A stretch of DNA of 64,000 nt from Chloroflexota bacterium. GTDB lineage: Bacteria > Chloroflexota > Anaerolineae > UBA2200. The stretch covers positions 248,001 through 312,000 of the forward strand of contig JACIWX010000001.1 of the NCBI GenBank assembly GCA_014360755.1, in the 5' to 3' direction. The position numbers were made by a program, and so were the translations under genes. Shown in pieces: positions 34,721 to 44,258 of the stretch (its first letter is position 1; each line of letters starts with the position of its first letter). Below the pieces are notes generated by a model, which worked only from the letters and a program-made list of their open reading frames with translations, searched no databases and was not told where the DNA came from.

Positions 34721-34767
34721 TATAGCACAAAAACTATATTCTGTCAAAAACATGCAACCCAGTAAAT

Positions 34768-34796
34768 TTGGCTATTAGCGCAAATTGTGGTATAGT
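34768..34796 (+). promoter_or_regulatory. Promoter of the rpsB operon
   Basis: TTGGCT at 34768-34773, a 17-bp spacer, and TATAGT at 34791-34796; the leader is about 120 nt. Confidence 0.7.
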
Positions 34797-34922
34797 TATT
34801 GTTCGGATATCAATCCATCAAACACGTTCTCGGACTGAAATGGCGTGCCAGCCGGGCAATGGCTGGTTCCATTTCGGGATGAGGAGGACGGAAGACTAAA
34901 ACGAAAGGAAGGAAGAGCGACA

Positions 34923-35864
34923 GTGGCAATTGTAACCATGAAAGAACTTTTGGAAGCGGGGGTGCATTTCGGGCATCGTAGCCGCCGTTGGCACCCCAAG
35001 ATGCGCTCGTACATTTTCACCGAGCGTAATGGCATCCACATCATTGACCTGCAACAAACGATCCGGCTGCTAGAAGAGGCGTACAACTTTGTCCGCGATA
35101 CGGCGGCAGAAGGGGAGACTATTCTATTCGTCGGTACGAAGAAACAAGCGCAGGAAAGTTTGGAAGCGGAAGCCAAGAGATGTGGCATGCCTTATGTTAC
35201 CCAGCGATGGCTAGGAGGAACACTCACCAATTTCCGCACCATTCGTCAGCGCGCAAACTATTTGCTGGAACTGGAGAAGCAGAAGGAACTGGGTCAGTTT
35301 GCGACGCTGTCCAAGAAAGAGGCGCTTTGGAAAGAGCGTGAACTCCTCAAGTTGCAAAAGCGCCTGGGTGGCATCAAAAACATGTACTATTTGCCCAGCG
35401 CCCTCTTTGTTGTGGACGTAGCACGGGAAGCAATCGCCGTCAAGGAAGCCAATATCCTGGGCATTCCCGTGGTTGCCATGGTGGACACCAATTGCGACCC
35501 AGATCCCGTTGATTACGTCATCCCTGCGAATGATGATGCGATTCGTGCTATCAAGTTGATTGCCTCGAAGATCGCCGATGCTGTCATCGAAGGCCAGCAG
35601 ATGCGTGGAGTCATCATGGCAGAGGAAGAGGTAGAAGCGGTAGGCGCACCAATACCTAGCGCAGCCCAGGAGGCGCTGCCTGCAGAAGAGACAGTGTCGT
35701 CGGTGGAGGAAGCTGCCAGTATTGAAGAGGGATTGGCGGCAGAAGAAGTTGGTGAGCTGAAAGATTGGGAGCTCGAGAGTATAGAGGAAGAGGCAGAAGC
35801 CGCACAAGAAGCACTTCCTTCTGCTGAAGAGGGCGAAAAGATAGATTACGACAAACCTTTATAG
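34923..35864 (+). CDS. rpsB: 30S ribosomal protein S2 with acidic C-terminal extension
   Basis: 313 residues. The S2 core is clear ([99 protein letters not shown]). After about residue 230 comes a tail of roughly 80 residues that is strongly acidic (Glu/Ala/Pro), ending [10 protein letters not shown], which E. coli S2 (241 aa) lacks. Start: a GTG at 34923, 7 nt after GGAAG, fits better than upstream ATGs. First gene of rpsB-tsf-pyrH-frr-uppS-cdsA. Confidence 0.95.
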   Translation: MAIVTMKELLEAGVHFGHRSRRWHPKMRSYIFTERNGIHIIDLQQTIRLLEEAYNFVRDTAAEGETILFVGTKKQAQESLEAEAKRCGMPYVTQRWLGGTLTNFRTIRQRANYLLELEKQKELGQFATLSKKEALWKERELLKLQKRLGGIKNMYYLPSALFVVDVAREAIAVKEANILGIPVVAMVDTNCDPDPVDYVIPANDDAIRAIKLIASKIADAVIEGQQMRGVIMAEEEVEAVGAPIPSAAQEALPAEETVSSVEEAASIEEGLAAEEVGELKDWELESIEEEAEAAQEALPSAEEGEKIDYDKPL

Positions 35865-35875
35865 GAGCGAAATAA

Positions 35876-36469
35876 ATGAACATCACATCGGAAATGATTA
35901 AGGAACTGCGCGAGCTTACTGGCGCTGGTGTCCTCGATTGCAAGAAAGCATTGGAATCAGCCAATGGCGACATGAGCCGGGCACAGGAGATTTTGCGCGA
36001 GAAGGGATTGGCCATCGCTGCCAAGAAAGCTGACCGTGTGGCTAGAGAAGGGCTGGTGGAGTCCTATGTGCACATGGGCAAAATTGGGGCTTTGGTGGAG
36101 TTGAATTGCGAGACAGATTTTGTCGCTCGCTTGCCCGAGTTTAGGCAACTTGCCCATGACTTGGCGATGCAAGTTGTGGCGGCTCGTCCATTGTACTTGA
36201 GGCCGGAGGATATACCACCAGAAATCGTAGAAAACGAGAAGCGCCTTTACCGCGCTCAGATGGCTGACCAGAACAAACCAGAGCATGTGCTGGACAAGAT
36301 TGTCGAGAACAAGCTGCAGAAGTTTTATGCAGAAGTCTGTCTCCTGAACCAGCCATTTATCAAGGATGAGAACAAGACCGTGCAAGATGTCATCAATGAG
36401 AAGATCGCCGCTACTGGGGAGAATATCGTGCTGCGGCGGTTTGTCCGTCTAGAATTGGGCGAGTCATAA
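35876..36469 (+). CDS. tsf: Translation elongation factor Ts (short form)
   Basis: EF-Ts recycles EF-Tu by releasing GDP. At 197 residues this is the short form found in Thermus and Chloroflexota, lacking the second core subdomain of E. coli EF-Ts (283 aa). Seen: MIKELRELTGAGVLDCKKAL at the N-terminus with the conserved Thr-Asp/Asn-Val-like core AGVLDCK, and MGKIGALVELNCETDFVAR, then FIKDENKTVQDVINEK. It begins 11 bp after rpsB, the usual neighbour. Confidence 0.97.
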   Translation: MNITSEMIKELRELTGAGVLDCKKALESANGDMSRAQEILREKGLAIAAKKADRVAREGLVESYVHMGKIGALVELNCETDFVARLPEFRQLAHDLAMQVVAARPLYLRPEDIPPEIVENEKRLYRAQMADQNKPEHVLDKIVENKLQKFYAEVCLLNQPFIKDENKTVQDVINEKIAATGENIVLRRFVRLELGES

Positions 36470-36490
36470 CTATTGCAGGATAGGCACGCG

Positions 36491-37207
36491 ATGGCAAGGC
36501 CGAAATACAACCGTATTCTGCTCAAGTTAAATGGCGAGGCGCTTGCAGGCGAGGCTGGCTGGGGGATTGATGTACCCACCGTAGAGGCCATCGCCGCGCA
36601 GATTCAACGCGTGCACAACCTCGAAGTGCAAGTTGCTATTGTCATTGGAGCAGGAAATATCTGGCGAGGCATCAATGGCTTGGCACGAGGCATGGAGCGT
36701 GCTACGGCGGACTATATGGGTATGGTGGCTACAGTGATCAACGCCCTAGCATTGCAGGATGCCTTGGAGAGGGGAGGGGTGGCCACGCGCGTGCAGACAG
36801 CGATCGAGATGCGTGCCGTCGCCGAGCCCTATATCCGACGTCGTGCGATCCGGCACCTGGAAAAAGGGCGCGTGGTCATCTTTGGTGCCGGAACGGGCAA
36901 TCCCTATTTTACTACGGATACCGCGGCAGCATTGCGGGCGATGGAAATCGAGGCAGATGTGCTGCTCAAAGCGACGAAGGTAGATGGCGTCTATGACGAA
37001 GACCCCATGATTAACCCGAAGGCACATCGCTTTGCTTCACTAACTTATATCGAGGCGCTCAACATGGGAGTCAAGGTTATTGACAGCACAGCATTATCCC
37101 TGTGTATGGACAATGACCTGCCCATTATTGTCTTCAAGTTGGCCGAAACCAATAGTATTGAACGTGTAGTCTGTGGGGAACCAATCGGGACGATTATCAG
37201 TCGTTAA
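36491..37207 (+). CDS. pyrH: UMP kinase
   Basis: Amino-acid-kinase-fold UMP kinase that makes UDP from UMP. 238 residues: [12 protein letters not shown] (Lys and Gly-rich phosphate loop), [12 protein letters not shown], the region [40 protein letters not shown], and [22 protein letters not shown] at 36491 follows AGGATAGG; an upstream TTG at 36473 would add six residues. Third gene in the rpsB operon. Confidence 0.97.
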   Translation: MARPKYNRILLKLNGEALAGEAGWGIDVPTVEAIAAQIQRVHNLEVQVAIVIGAGNIWRGINGLARGMERATADYMGMVATVINALALQDALERGGVATRVQTAIEMRAVAEPYIRRRAIRHLEKGRVVIFGAGTGNPYFTTDTAAALRAMEIEADVLLKATKVDGVYDEDPMINPKAHRFASLTYIEALNMGVKVIDSTALSLCMDNDLPIIVFKLAETNSIERVVCGEPIGTIISR

Positions 37208-37220
37208 CCAGGAGGGTATG

Positions 37221-37778
37221 ATGTTTGAAGACGTTTTGAAAGAAGCAGAGGTCAGGATGAGCAAGGCCGTTGAAGCGCTGCGAGAGGATCTGATGGCGAT
37301 CAGAACCGGCCGTGCATCGCCTGCTTTGGTGGAGCGCTTGCGCGTGGACTACTATGGCACTCCCACGCCGCTCAATCAAATCGCGGCTATCTCTGCACCA
37401 GAACCAAGGCTCCTGGTTATCCGACCCTGGGATCCGAGTAGCATCGGAGAAATTGAAAAAGCCATCCTCAAATCGGAACTTGGCTTGACACCAAACAATG
37501 ATGGCGTGGTAATCCGCCTATCCATCCCGCGCCTTACTGAGGAGCGGAGGAAGGAATTGAGCAAGGTGGTGGCTCGCCGGGTGGAGGAGGGACACATTGC
37601 TGTACGCAATATCCGGCGCGATGCACAGGAAGATTTGCGCGACTTGCAGAAGGAGAAACTCATTACTGAAGACGAGTTCTTCGAAGCCCGCGATGAATTG
37701 CAAAAAATTCATGACAAATATATCGCGCTGATGGATGAGATTGGAAAGGCAAAACAGCAGGAAATCCTGGAGATTTAG
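37221..37778 (+). CDS. frr: Ribosome recycling factor
   Basis: 185 residues, the normal length. RRF splits the post-termination ribosome with EF-G. Conserved blocks: [95 protein letters not shown]. Two ATGs follow GGAGG (37218 and 37221); the second has the better 5-nt spacing. Confidence 0.97.
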   Translation: MFEDVLKEAEVRMSKAVEALREDLMAIRTGRASPALVERLRVDYYGTPTPLNQIAAISAPEPRLLVIRPWDPSSIGEIEKAILKSELGLTPNNDGVVIRLSIPRLTEERRKELSKVVARRVEEGHIAVRNIRRDAQEDLRDLQKEKLITEDEFFEARDELQKIHDKYIALMDEIGKAKQQEILEI

Positions 37779-37786
37779 GGGGCGGG

Positions 37787-38545
37787 ATGAGCGGTAGCGC
37801 AGCGCAGGGTGTAAGCACGCCAGCCAAGTTGTCAGTCATTCCCCAACATGTTGCCATCATTATGGATGGCAATGGCCGTTGGGCGCAACAACGTGGCTTG
37901 CCACGCCTGGCTGGTCATCGTGCGGGGACTGAGAATGTGCGGCGTATCCTGCGCGCTTGTGTAGAATATGGCGTGAAAATCCTCACGTTATATGCCTTTT
38001 CCACGGAGAATTGGAGCAGGCCGCGTGAAGAAGTGGAAGGGCTGTTGGCTCTGCTTTCCCAGGTGATAGACCGGGAGTTGGATGAGCTGCGTAGGAATGG
38101 GGTACAGTTGCGTCACTTGGGGACGCTGGAAGGCTTGCCGGATAATTTACAAAGGAGGATCCGCGAAGCGATCGCAGCAACGGCTGCCGGCGACCGTATT
38201 ATCGTCAATGTAGCGTTGAACTACGGTGGCCGGAGGGAAATCGTAGAAGCAGTCCAGCGCATGATGAAAGATGGCTTGACTGCGGATCAGGTTACAGAAC
38301 AGGCTCTTGCTAGCTACCTCTACACGGCGGGATTGCCCGACCCTGATTTGATCATCCGCACAGCAGGCGAGATGCGCCTGAGCAATTTTCTCATCTGGCA
38401 GGCTGCCTATGCCGAATTCTATTCAACGCCCACCTACTGGCCTGACTTTGGCCCCGAGGAATTGTACCAAGCTTTGGTCGCTTATGGCCAGCGGGTCAGG
38501 AAATTCGGCGGGCTTCCCCCTTCAGGGGCGAGCCAATCTCAATAG
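37787..38545 (+). CDS. uppS: Isoprenyl (undecaprenyl) diphosphate synthase
   Basis: Cis-prenyltransferase that makes the C55 lipid carrier for cell wall synthesis. 252 residues with [17 protein letters not shown] (catalytic Asp and diphosphate-binding), [59 protein letters not shown] and [13 protein letters not shown]. Eight bp after frr, with G-rich GGGGGCGGG before the ATG. Works upstream of the lipid-linked steps used by the glycosyltransferases and PBP in this window. Confidence 0.97.
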   Translation: MSGSAAQGVSTPAKLSVIPQHVAIIMDGNGRWAQQRGLPRLAGHRAGTENVRRILRACVEYGVKILTLYAFSTENWSRPREEVEGLLALLSQVIDRELDELRRNGVQLRHLGTLEGLPDNLQRRIREAIAATAAGDRIIVNVALNYGGRREIVEAVQRMMKDGLTADQVTEQALASYLYTAGLPDPDLIIRTAGEMRLSNFLIWQAAYAEFYSTPTYWPDFGPEELYQALVAYGQRVRKFGGLPPSGASQSQ

Positions 38546-38606
38546 CGCCTAGTCCCTTTGTGCGGATCTATTGGGTAGTTTTTTGAGCCTTGGGAGAATA
38601 TGCTAC

Positions 38607-39401
38607 GTGCTCAAACATCGCATTCTCAGTGCTATGGTACTCATCCCTATTGTCTTGGCCGTGTCCTATGCAGGGGGACCATATTTTGCAATTATGGTGG
38701 CCATGGCAGCGCTGCGGGCTGGTTATGAGTTCTATCATATCATGCGCAACAGAAACTATGAGCCGTCCTATGTCGTGGGAATGTCGGCTATTGCACTCCT
38801 CCTGCTGAACGCCTACTGTCCACGCTGGCAAGTATGGCAATGGGGGTTAGCGGCTGCGGTCATGCTGCCGATGGTATGGCAGATTCTGAAAGGAAACTGG
38901 AAGGATTTCTTGCCGAGTTGGGCGCTTACATTGGCTGGGGCACTGTATGTGGGCGGCTTGTTTGCCCACATGATTGCCTTGCGCAATCTCCCTCAAGGGT
39001 TAGGGTGGCTGCTCCTGACCTTTGCCGTCACTTGGGCTTGTGATACAGCCGCTTATTTTGCCGGGCGGTTTTGGGGGAAGCGGGGTTTCTTTACCCATAT
39101 CAGCCCTCATAAAACCCAAGAGGGAGCCATTGCAGGCTTCCTGGCTGGGATAGTGGTGGCAGTGGTGGCAGGGCATTGGATGGGGCTCCTGGCATGGCAA
39201 AGTTTGCTGCTGGGGATCTTGCTAGTTCTCGGCGCTACCTTTGGCGATTTGGCAGAGTCTCTGGTGAAGCGTCAGGTGGGGGTCAAGGATTCGAGTTCTC
39301 TCATCCCGGGCCATGGGGGCATGTTGGATCGCGTGGACAGTTTGTTGTTCACTGGTGTGATTATGTACTATTTTGTTTTATGGGTGGTCCGCAGAGGGTG
39401 A
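38607..39401 (+). CDS. cdsA: Phosphatidate cytidylyltransferase
   Basis: Polytopic membrane enzyme that makes CDP-diacylglycerol from CTP and phosphatidic acid. About seven to eight TM helices. The family signature is visible near the C-terminus: SLVKRQVGVKDSSSLIPGHG followed by GMLDRVDS. Earlier WACDTAAYFAGRFWGK and ISPHKTQEG also match. Start: a GTG at 38607 is 10 nt after GGGAG; a TTG at 38571 would add 12 residues and has no SD. Last gene of the conserved run with uppS. Confidence 0.93.
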   Translation: MLKHRILSAMVLIPIVLAVSYAGGPYFAIMVAMAALRAGYEFYHIMRNRNYEPSYVVGMSAIALLLLNAYCPRWQVWQWGLAAAVMLPMVWQILKGNWKDFLPSWALTLAGALYVGGLFAHMIALRNLPQGLGWLLLTFAVTWACDTAAYFAGRFWGKRGFFTHISPHKTQEGAIAGFLAGIVVAVVAGHWMGLLAWQSLLLGILLVLGATFGDLAESLVKRQVGVKDSSSLIPGHGGMLDRVDSLLFTGVIMYYFVLWVVRRG

Positions 39402-39489
39402 GGGAAATCTCTTTTGATACAATGAAGATCAAGGAGATTATGCTCTGGTTTCGTCTCCCACTATTTTCTTCACGCAGTAGGATTGAGTC

Positions 39490-41430
39490 ATGGCAGAACG
39501 TTGGATAACAGCAGGGTTATCACTGGGCAACCAGGTTATTGCTTCTGCCAACGTGATAATTGGGTTTTCGCTGTTGGCTTACATCCTTACACACAACTTC
39601 CGCAGCGCAGTGGCCCGTGCTTTCTCTGCGCTGCTCGCTTTCATCATCATTGTGTATATCGGGGACATCCTTGTCTACAACGTGATTTCCGAGCCGCTTA
39701 CATTGCTTTGGCTGCGTTTCCAGTGGTTGGGCATCGCTTTTGTACCAGCTGCCTGTCTCCATTTCTCTGATGCATTGCTGCGGACAACCAATTCCTTGTC
39801 ATCGTGGCGGCGCATAGCAGTGACGGTGAGCTATGCATTGGGGCTGGTATCTTTGGTCCTGGCTGCAGCGACTGACCTAGTTGTCAAGGATGGGATTACT
39901 TCCTATGAGATTTCCCATTTGGCTCCAGGGCCTTACTTTGGGGCATTCACAGTGTATTTCTTCATCACCGTCTTTGCGGCTGTGCTCAATGTGTTCCGTG
40001 CGCGGCAACGCTGTTTGACTTCCACTTCACGCCGGCGCATGACTTATCTGAGTATAGCCATTATCGCACCTGGCTTTGGAGTTTTCCCTTATCTGCTGGT
40101 GCCAACCATGGCGCGGGCACTGTCTCCGAATCTGGTCTTGGGGCTTTCCCTGGTGGGCAATTTGGGCATTGCCTTGATGACAGTCGTGAGCGCCTATACT
40201 GTAGCTTACCAAGGCGTGTTCATGCCCGATCGAGTGATCAAACACAACTTGATTCACTATTTGCTGCGGGGGCCTTTGGTTGGCTCAGTGGTGATCTTCC
40301 TCATGCTGGTGATTCCTAGGGTGGAGGCGATATTGGGCTTGCCTCGTGACACCGTGCTCATTTTTGCAGTGATTGGCAGTATCGTCCTTTTACAGGTACT
40401 GATTAACCTGGCCAAGCCATACATTGATCGCCTAATTTACCGCAAAGACCGGGACGAGGTGGCTTGGATAGAGCAATTGGATACCCATCTTTTGACCAGC
40501 ACTGACCTGGAGCAGCTTTTGGAGAATGTGCTCATCGCTTTGTGCGATTTGCTCAGGGTGCGCAGTGGCTTTGTGGTGGCGATGCAGGAAGGGTCGCTAG
40601 AGCTCCAGGTATTTTGTGGCCCTCGCGAAGCAGCCACGAAGTTTCTGAAAGAGTGCGATTGGCATGAACTACTGCCTTCATTTGCTGCCAATTCTAGTCA
40701 GCGAGGCGAATTGCACAACCAAGATTTTGTATTGCGGAATGGGTATTGGCTCCTGCCATTGCGCAGTAAAGATCGCAAATCTACGCTGGGTATCCTGGGC
40801 GTAGAAGCCCGTAACGGTGCCCCCGCTTTCACTTTGGAGGAGTTGGCTACTGTAGCGAATTTCGTCAGCCAGGCAGAACTGGCTCTGGAAGACATGCATC
40901 TACAGCAAGATGTTTTCATGGCATTGCGCCAGATCGTGCCAGAAATTGAGGAAATTCAGCGCTGGCGCAGTGCTCCATTCTATCCTGCTCCTGCCCGCCT
41001 GGAACGTTTGGAGAGCAACCCAGTTTATGCTCCTGATTTTCCGAAAGTGGTGCGGGATGCTTTGCGCCATTATTGGGGTGGGCCTGGCTTAGTGGACAGC
41101 CCCCTGATGCGCACGCGACTGGTGCGGAAGGCGCTAGAAGAAAATGAAGGCGTCCCCGTTCGTGCATTGCGTGCAGTGCTGGGAGCAGCCATCGAACGGC
41201 TGAGGCCACCCGGGGAGCGGAGCTTAACTGCCAGCGAGTGGGTGGTCTACAACATTCTCGAGATGAAATTCATTCAAGGACGGCCTATCCGTGAGATTGT
41301 GGAACGTATGGCGATCAGTGAATCGGACTTTTACCGCAAGCAGCGTATGGCGATTGAGCAACTGGCGAAGACATTGGTGACGATGGAGTTAGAAGCAATG
41401 AGCAGCGATAGCGGGGTAGCGGAAGCCTAA
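39490..41430 (+). CDS. Membrane sensor with 7TM-like, GAF and C-terminal helical/HTH-like regions
   Basis: 646 residues. The N-terminal third has about eight TM helices and resembles the histidine-kinase N-terminal 7TM region (LLAFIIIVYIGDILVYN, LRFQWLGIAFVPAACLHFSD). A GAF-like domain follows (about 330-480: DTHLLTSTDLEQLLENVLIA, GILGVEARNGAPAFTLEEL). No H-box or HATPase domain is present. The C-terminus (about 580-640) looks like a sigma-like or winged HTH: SEWVVYNILEMKFIQGRPI, REIVERMAISESDFYRKQR. This would be a membrane-tethered one-component regulator, or a receptor that signals through a partner. An AGGA near the ATG is weak. Confidence 0.6.
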   Translation: MAERWITAGLSLGNQVIASANVIIGFSLLAYILTHNFRSAVARAFSALLAFIIIVYIGDILVYNVISEPLTLLWLRFQWLGIAFVPAACLHFSDALLRTTNSLSSWRRIAVTVSYALGLVSLVLAAATDLVVKDGITSYEISHLAPGPYFGAFTVYFFITVFAAVLNVFRARQRCLTSTSRRRMTYLSIAIIAPGFGVFPYLLVPTMARALSPNLVLGLSLVGNLGIALMTVVSAYTVAYQGVFMPDRVIKHNLIHYLLRGPLVGSVVIFLMLVIPRVEAILGLPRDTVLIFAVIGSIVLLQVLINLAKPYIDRLIYRKDRDEVAWIEQLDTHLLTSTDLEQLLENVLIALCDLLRVRSGFVVAMQEGSLELQVFCGPREAATKFLKECDWHELLPSFAANSSQRGELHNQDFVLRNGYWLLPLRSKDRKSTLGILGVEARNGAPAFTLEELATVANFVSQAELALEDMHLQQDVFMALRQIVPEIEEIQRWRSAPFYPAPARLERLESNPVYAPDFPKVVRDALRHYWGGPGLVDSPLMRTRLVRKALEENEGVPVRALRAVLGAAIERLRPPGERSLTASEWVVYNILEMKFIQGRPIREIVERMAISESDFYRKQRMAIEQLAKTLVTMELEAMSSDSGVAEA

Positions 41431-41497
41431 ACCCATATTGTCTATCCTGCAGTACCACCGCTTCTTCTGTGTAGGGGTTATCATCGCAGGATGCGAT

Positions 41498-41527
41498 TTG
41501 TCATCTTGACAGGGTGGAAAGTATAAT
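41498..41527 (+). promoter_or_regulatory. Promoter of the ferredoxin gene
   Basis: TTGTCA at 41498-41503, an 18-bp spacer, and TATAAT at 41522-41527. A TTGACA at 41506 is only 10 bp from the -10, so is not a partner. Confidence 0.65.
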
Positions 41528-41631
41528 AACGTTGTTAGCCTCTCAGGGTGACCACGGGCGATGGACTGGCAGTTCAAACCATGCTCAGGGTATCCCTTGG
41601 AGCAATCACAATCTATAAAGGAGGAAAACCA

Positions 41632-41892
41632 ATGGCTTTCAAAATTACTGAAGATTGTATCTCCTGCGCGGCTTGCGAGTCAGAATGTCCCAATGAGGCA
41701 ATCAGTGAGGGTGAGGACCGTTTTGTGATTGATCCAGACAAGTGCACCGAGTGTGTGGGATTTTACAACACGCAGCAATGTGCGTCTGTGTGTCCTGTAG
41801 ATGCTTGTGTGCCGGATCCGGATCACCAAGAGACCAAGGAGCAGTTGTTAGCCAAATTCAAGAAGCTGCATCCTGATAAGGAACCGAAGTAG
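41632..41892 (+). CDS. Ferredoxin, 2[4Fe-4S] (Alvin/YfhL-like)
   Basis: 86-residue electron carrier with two cluster motifs: [12 protein letters not shown] (Cys-x2-Cys-x2-Cys-x3-Cys-Pro) and [18 protein letters not shown], in which Cys-x2-Cys-x8-Cys-x3-Cys-Pro carries the loop insertion typical of Allochromatium-type ferredoxins with one very low-potential cluster. A charged C-terminal helix follows. ATG at 41632 after AGGAGG, own promoter, and a hairpin terminator downstream: a single-gene unit. Partner enzymes are not nearby. Confidence 0.93.
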   Translation: MAFKITEDCISCAACESECPNEAISEGEDRFVIDPDKCTECVGFYNTQQCASVCPVDACVPDPDHQETKEQLLAKFKKLHPDKEPK

Positions 41893-41922
41893 AATCGTAT
41901 TTGAATCTTTGCCCATAATGAG

Positions 41923-41953
41923 GAAACCGGGTTTGCGCCACAAACCCGGTTTC
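41923..41953 (+). terminator. Hairpin after the ferredoxin gene
   Basis: A perfect 13-bp stem (GAAACCGGGTTTG and CAAACCCGGTTTC, loop CGCCA), followed by a weak TGATTCT. Its core resembles the terminator at 17608 (GAAACC/GGTTTC), so it may also be a REP-like unit. Confidence 0.65.
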
Positions 41954-41975
41954 TGATTCTAAGGGGAAGTCTTTC

Positions 41976-43631
41976 GTGTCTACTTTCGCTGAGTTTGCGC
42001 AGCTGGGGGAACAATTAGCGGCAACGCGTGCCCGCAAGGCTATGTCCGCATTGGTGGCGCACTACCTGCGCTCAGTGGCAGAGGATGAAACTGCCCTGGC
42101 AGCGCTCATGGTCATCGGACGCGTCTTTCCAGAGGGAGGAAGCCAGCCACTGAATTTGAGCGGTGCGGCAGTGATGCGTGTGGTTAACCAGATCGTGAAG
42201 ACCACTCCGCAACAGCGTCAGAGGATAGCCGGGGAGGCAGTGGATTTCGGGCAGAGCGTACAATTCATGCTGGAAAGAGGCACTCGTTTGCAGGTGCAGG
42301 GGCCCCCTCTCACGTTGCGCGAAGTGTGGCAAGCCTTTCAGGACATTGCGGCAACAAGTGGGACTGGATCGCGTCAGCGCAAGGATGAGCGGTTCCGTGC
42401 ACTATTGCAGCGTGCTACTCCGTTGGAAGCCAAGTACCTCGTCAAACTCGCCGTAGGGGAGATGCGGCACGGCATGAGCGAAGGCTTGCTCCTGGAGGCC
42501 ATTGCGTTAGCCAGCGGAGCACCATTGGAGTTGGTGCAAAGGGCGAATATGCTCATCGGTGACGTTGGAGCGGTGGCGGACATAGCCTTGCGTCAAGGCA
42601 ATGCTGGATTAGAACGCAGCGCTGTGAAACTAGGCCAGCCCATTAAGCCTATGCTAGCCCAAACTGCTGCCTCGGTTGCGGAAGCCTTTGACCTGCTGGG
42701 TGGTGAACTGGCTTTGGAGTACAAGCTAGATGGTGCGCGGGTGCAGATACACAAAGATGGGCAGCAGATATGGCTTTTCTCACGCCACTTGTCTGATTTA
42801 ACCGCCAGTTTGCCCGAAGTCTGTGCACAGATTAGACGGGAAATCGCTGCGCGAACTGCGGTTCTGGAAGGGGAAGTGATTGCTGTGGATGCAGATGGCC
42901 GGCCGTTGCCTTTCCAGCAATTGATGCGGCGGTTGGGCCGGGTACATGATATTGTTGCCATGCAACAACAGGTGCCGGTGCAGCTCTATTTGTTCGATCT
43001 GCTATATCTCGAGGGCACATTGATGCTCGATCGGCCGTACCGAGAGCGAGTAGCTGCGCTCCAGCGTGTACATGGTCAGATTCCGCTGGTAGAAAGTCTG
43101 GTGTCTCACTCTGTAGCCGAGGGGGAGGCTTTTCTTGACGCAGCGCGCATGGCAGGGCACGAGGGCATCATGGCAAAGAACTTGGAAAGCCCTTACACTC
43201 CTGGCGTCCGAGGTCGCCACTGGCTTAAGATCAAGCCAGCAGTGACCTTGGACCTGGTTATTGTTGCTGCCGACTGGGGCTATGGCCGCCGCCATGGCTG
43301 GCTATCCAACTACCACCTAGCAGCCCGGGATGAAGAAAGCGGAGAACTGCTGGAAGTAGGCAAAACGTTCAAGGGGCTGACCGATGAAGAGTTCCAACGC
43401 ATGACAGAGCGGCTGTTAGCGCTGAAGGTTGGCGAGGAATTCGGCACGGTATTCGTCCGGCCTGAGGTAGTGGTAGAAGTTGCTTTTAATAACATTCAGG
43501 ACAGCCCACAATATCCATCGGGCATGGCTTTACGCTTTGCGCGCATTGTCCGCTTGCGCCCAGACAAGACAAGTGCTGAAGCAGATACAATCCAAACGAT
43601 GCGCCGCTTGCAACGCGCGGGTTATGCTTAA
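41976..43631 (+). CDS. lig: ATP-dependent DNA ligase (archaeal/eukaryal type)
   Basis: 551 residues. The order is an N-terminal DNA-binding domain, an adenylation domain with motif I EYKLDGARVQIHK (nucleophile Lys in Lys-Leu-Asp-Gly), the later motifs VLEGEVIAVD and EGIMAKNLESPYTPG, and LKIKPAVTLDLVIVAADWG (motif V region), then an OB-fold domain. It is the long ligase I form found in archaea and some Chloroflexota, not the short LigD-type. It may serve in repair beside an NAD-dependent LigA encoded elsewhere. GTG start at 41976 with GGGGAAG upstream. Confidence 0.93.
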   Translation: MSTFAEFAQLGEQLAATRARKAMSALVAHYLRSVAEDETALAALMVIGRVFPEGGSQPLNLSGAAVMRVVNQIVKTTPQQRQRIAGEAVDFGQSVQFMLERGTRLQVQGPPLTLREVWQAFQDIAATSGTGSRQRKDERFRALLQRATPLEAKYLVKLAVGEMRHGMSEGLLLEAIALASGAPLELVQRANMLIGDVGAVADIALRQGNAGLERSAVKLGQPIKPMLAQTAASVAEAFDLLGGELALEYKLDGARVQIHKDGQQIWLFSRHLSDLTASLPEVCAQIRREIAARTAVLEGEVIAVDADGRPLPFQQLMRRLGRVHDIVAMQQQVPVQLYLFDLLYLEGTLMLDRPYRERVAALQRVHGQIPLVESLVSHSVAEGEAFLDAARMAGHEGIMAKNLESPYTPGVRGRHWLKIKPAVTLDLVIVAADWGYGRRHGWLSNYHLAARDEESGELLEVGKTFKGLTDEEFQRMTERLLALKVGEEFGTVFVRPEVVVEVAFNNIQDSPQYPSGMALRFARIVRLRPDKTSAEADTIQTMRRLQRAGYA

Positions 43632-43688
43632 CCAAGGCTCACAGAGGACATAGAGGAACTGATTTTCTTGACATTCTGCAAATCTTTG

Positions 43689-44246
43689 TCAGGACAATTT
43701 GCCCGATCTACGCAGGTAGAGCAAGGCGAGCGCCACATTGGCTGCCCAGCTCAACGCTTTGAATTCCCCTTGGGCTAGCGCTTTCTCAACCTCGGTGGTG
43801 TCAAGGAGGAGCAGTTCCTGTTCTTCCAAGTCATCGGATTTTGGTTGTGTTACATAATATGCCCCATATGCCAGGTAGAGATGCCCTGTGGCGATGCCGC
43901 GGTTAGCACCCACTGTGTAGCTGCCAAGATGGATCCATTCTGGAGCCTCGTAGCCGGTTTCTTCGCGCAATTCCCGCTTTGCGGTCTCTAGGGGGTCTTC
44001 TCCTGGTTCGATATAGCCTCCTACCGGAGCAAGAGAGGTGCCTTCTAACGCATATTTGGTCTGGCGGAAGCAGAGCCATTTACCTTCTTCCGTCAAAGCG
44101 ATGACATTGATATAGTCGGGGGTGATGATCCATGGCCAGTCAGGAATAATCCGCCCGTCTGGTAGTTCCACCGTATGGGTTTCCACCGTCAGGTATTTGC
44201 TGTGCGTAAAGACTGTGCGTCGGGCAAGAGTTTTCCAAGGTTTCAC
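43689..44246 (-). CDS. NUDIX hydrolase (ADP-ribose pyrophosphatase-like)
   Basis: About 185 residues. The Nudix box is GYIEPGEDPLETAKRELREE followed by TGYE, fitting the G-x5-E-x7-REUxEExGU consensus. The N-terminal part (TRRVFTHSKYLTVETHTVELPDG-like, pairwise strands) and GQTKYALEGTSLAPVGG-like segment are typical of ADP-ribose or sugar-nucleotide pyrophosphatases. The ATG at 44255 sits directly on AGGAG, so the GTG at 44246 (spacing 9) is the better start. Last of a four-gene operon. Confidence 0.88.
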   Translation of the reverse strand: MKPWKTLARRTVFTHSKYLTVETHTVELPDGRIIPDWPWIITPDYINVIALTEEGKWLCFRQTKYALEGTSLAPVGGYIEPGEDPLETAKRELREETGYEAPEWIHLGSYTVGANRGIATGHLYLAYGAYYVTQPKSDDLEEQELLLLDTTEVEKALAQGEFKALSWAANVALALLYLRRSGKLS

Positions 44247-44258
44247 GGAATCCATCTC

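Noticed and set aside
41506-41527. TTGACA next to TATAAT upstream of the ferredoxin gene
   Set aside because: Spacing is only 10 bp; TTGTCA at 41498 with 18 bp fits better.
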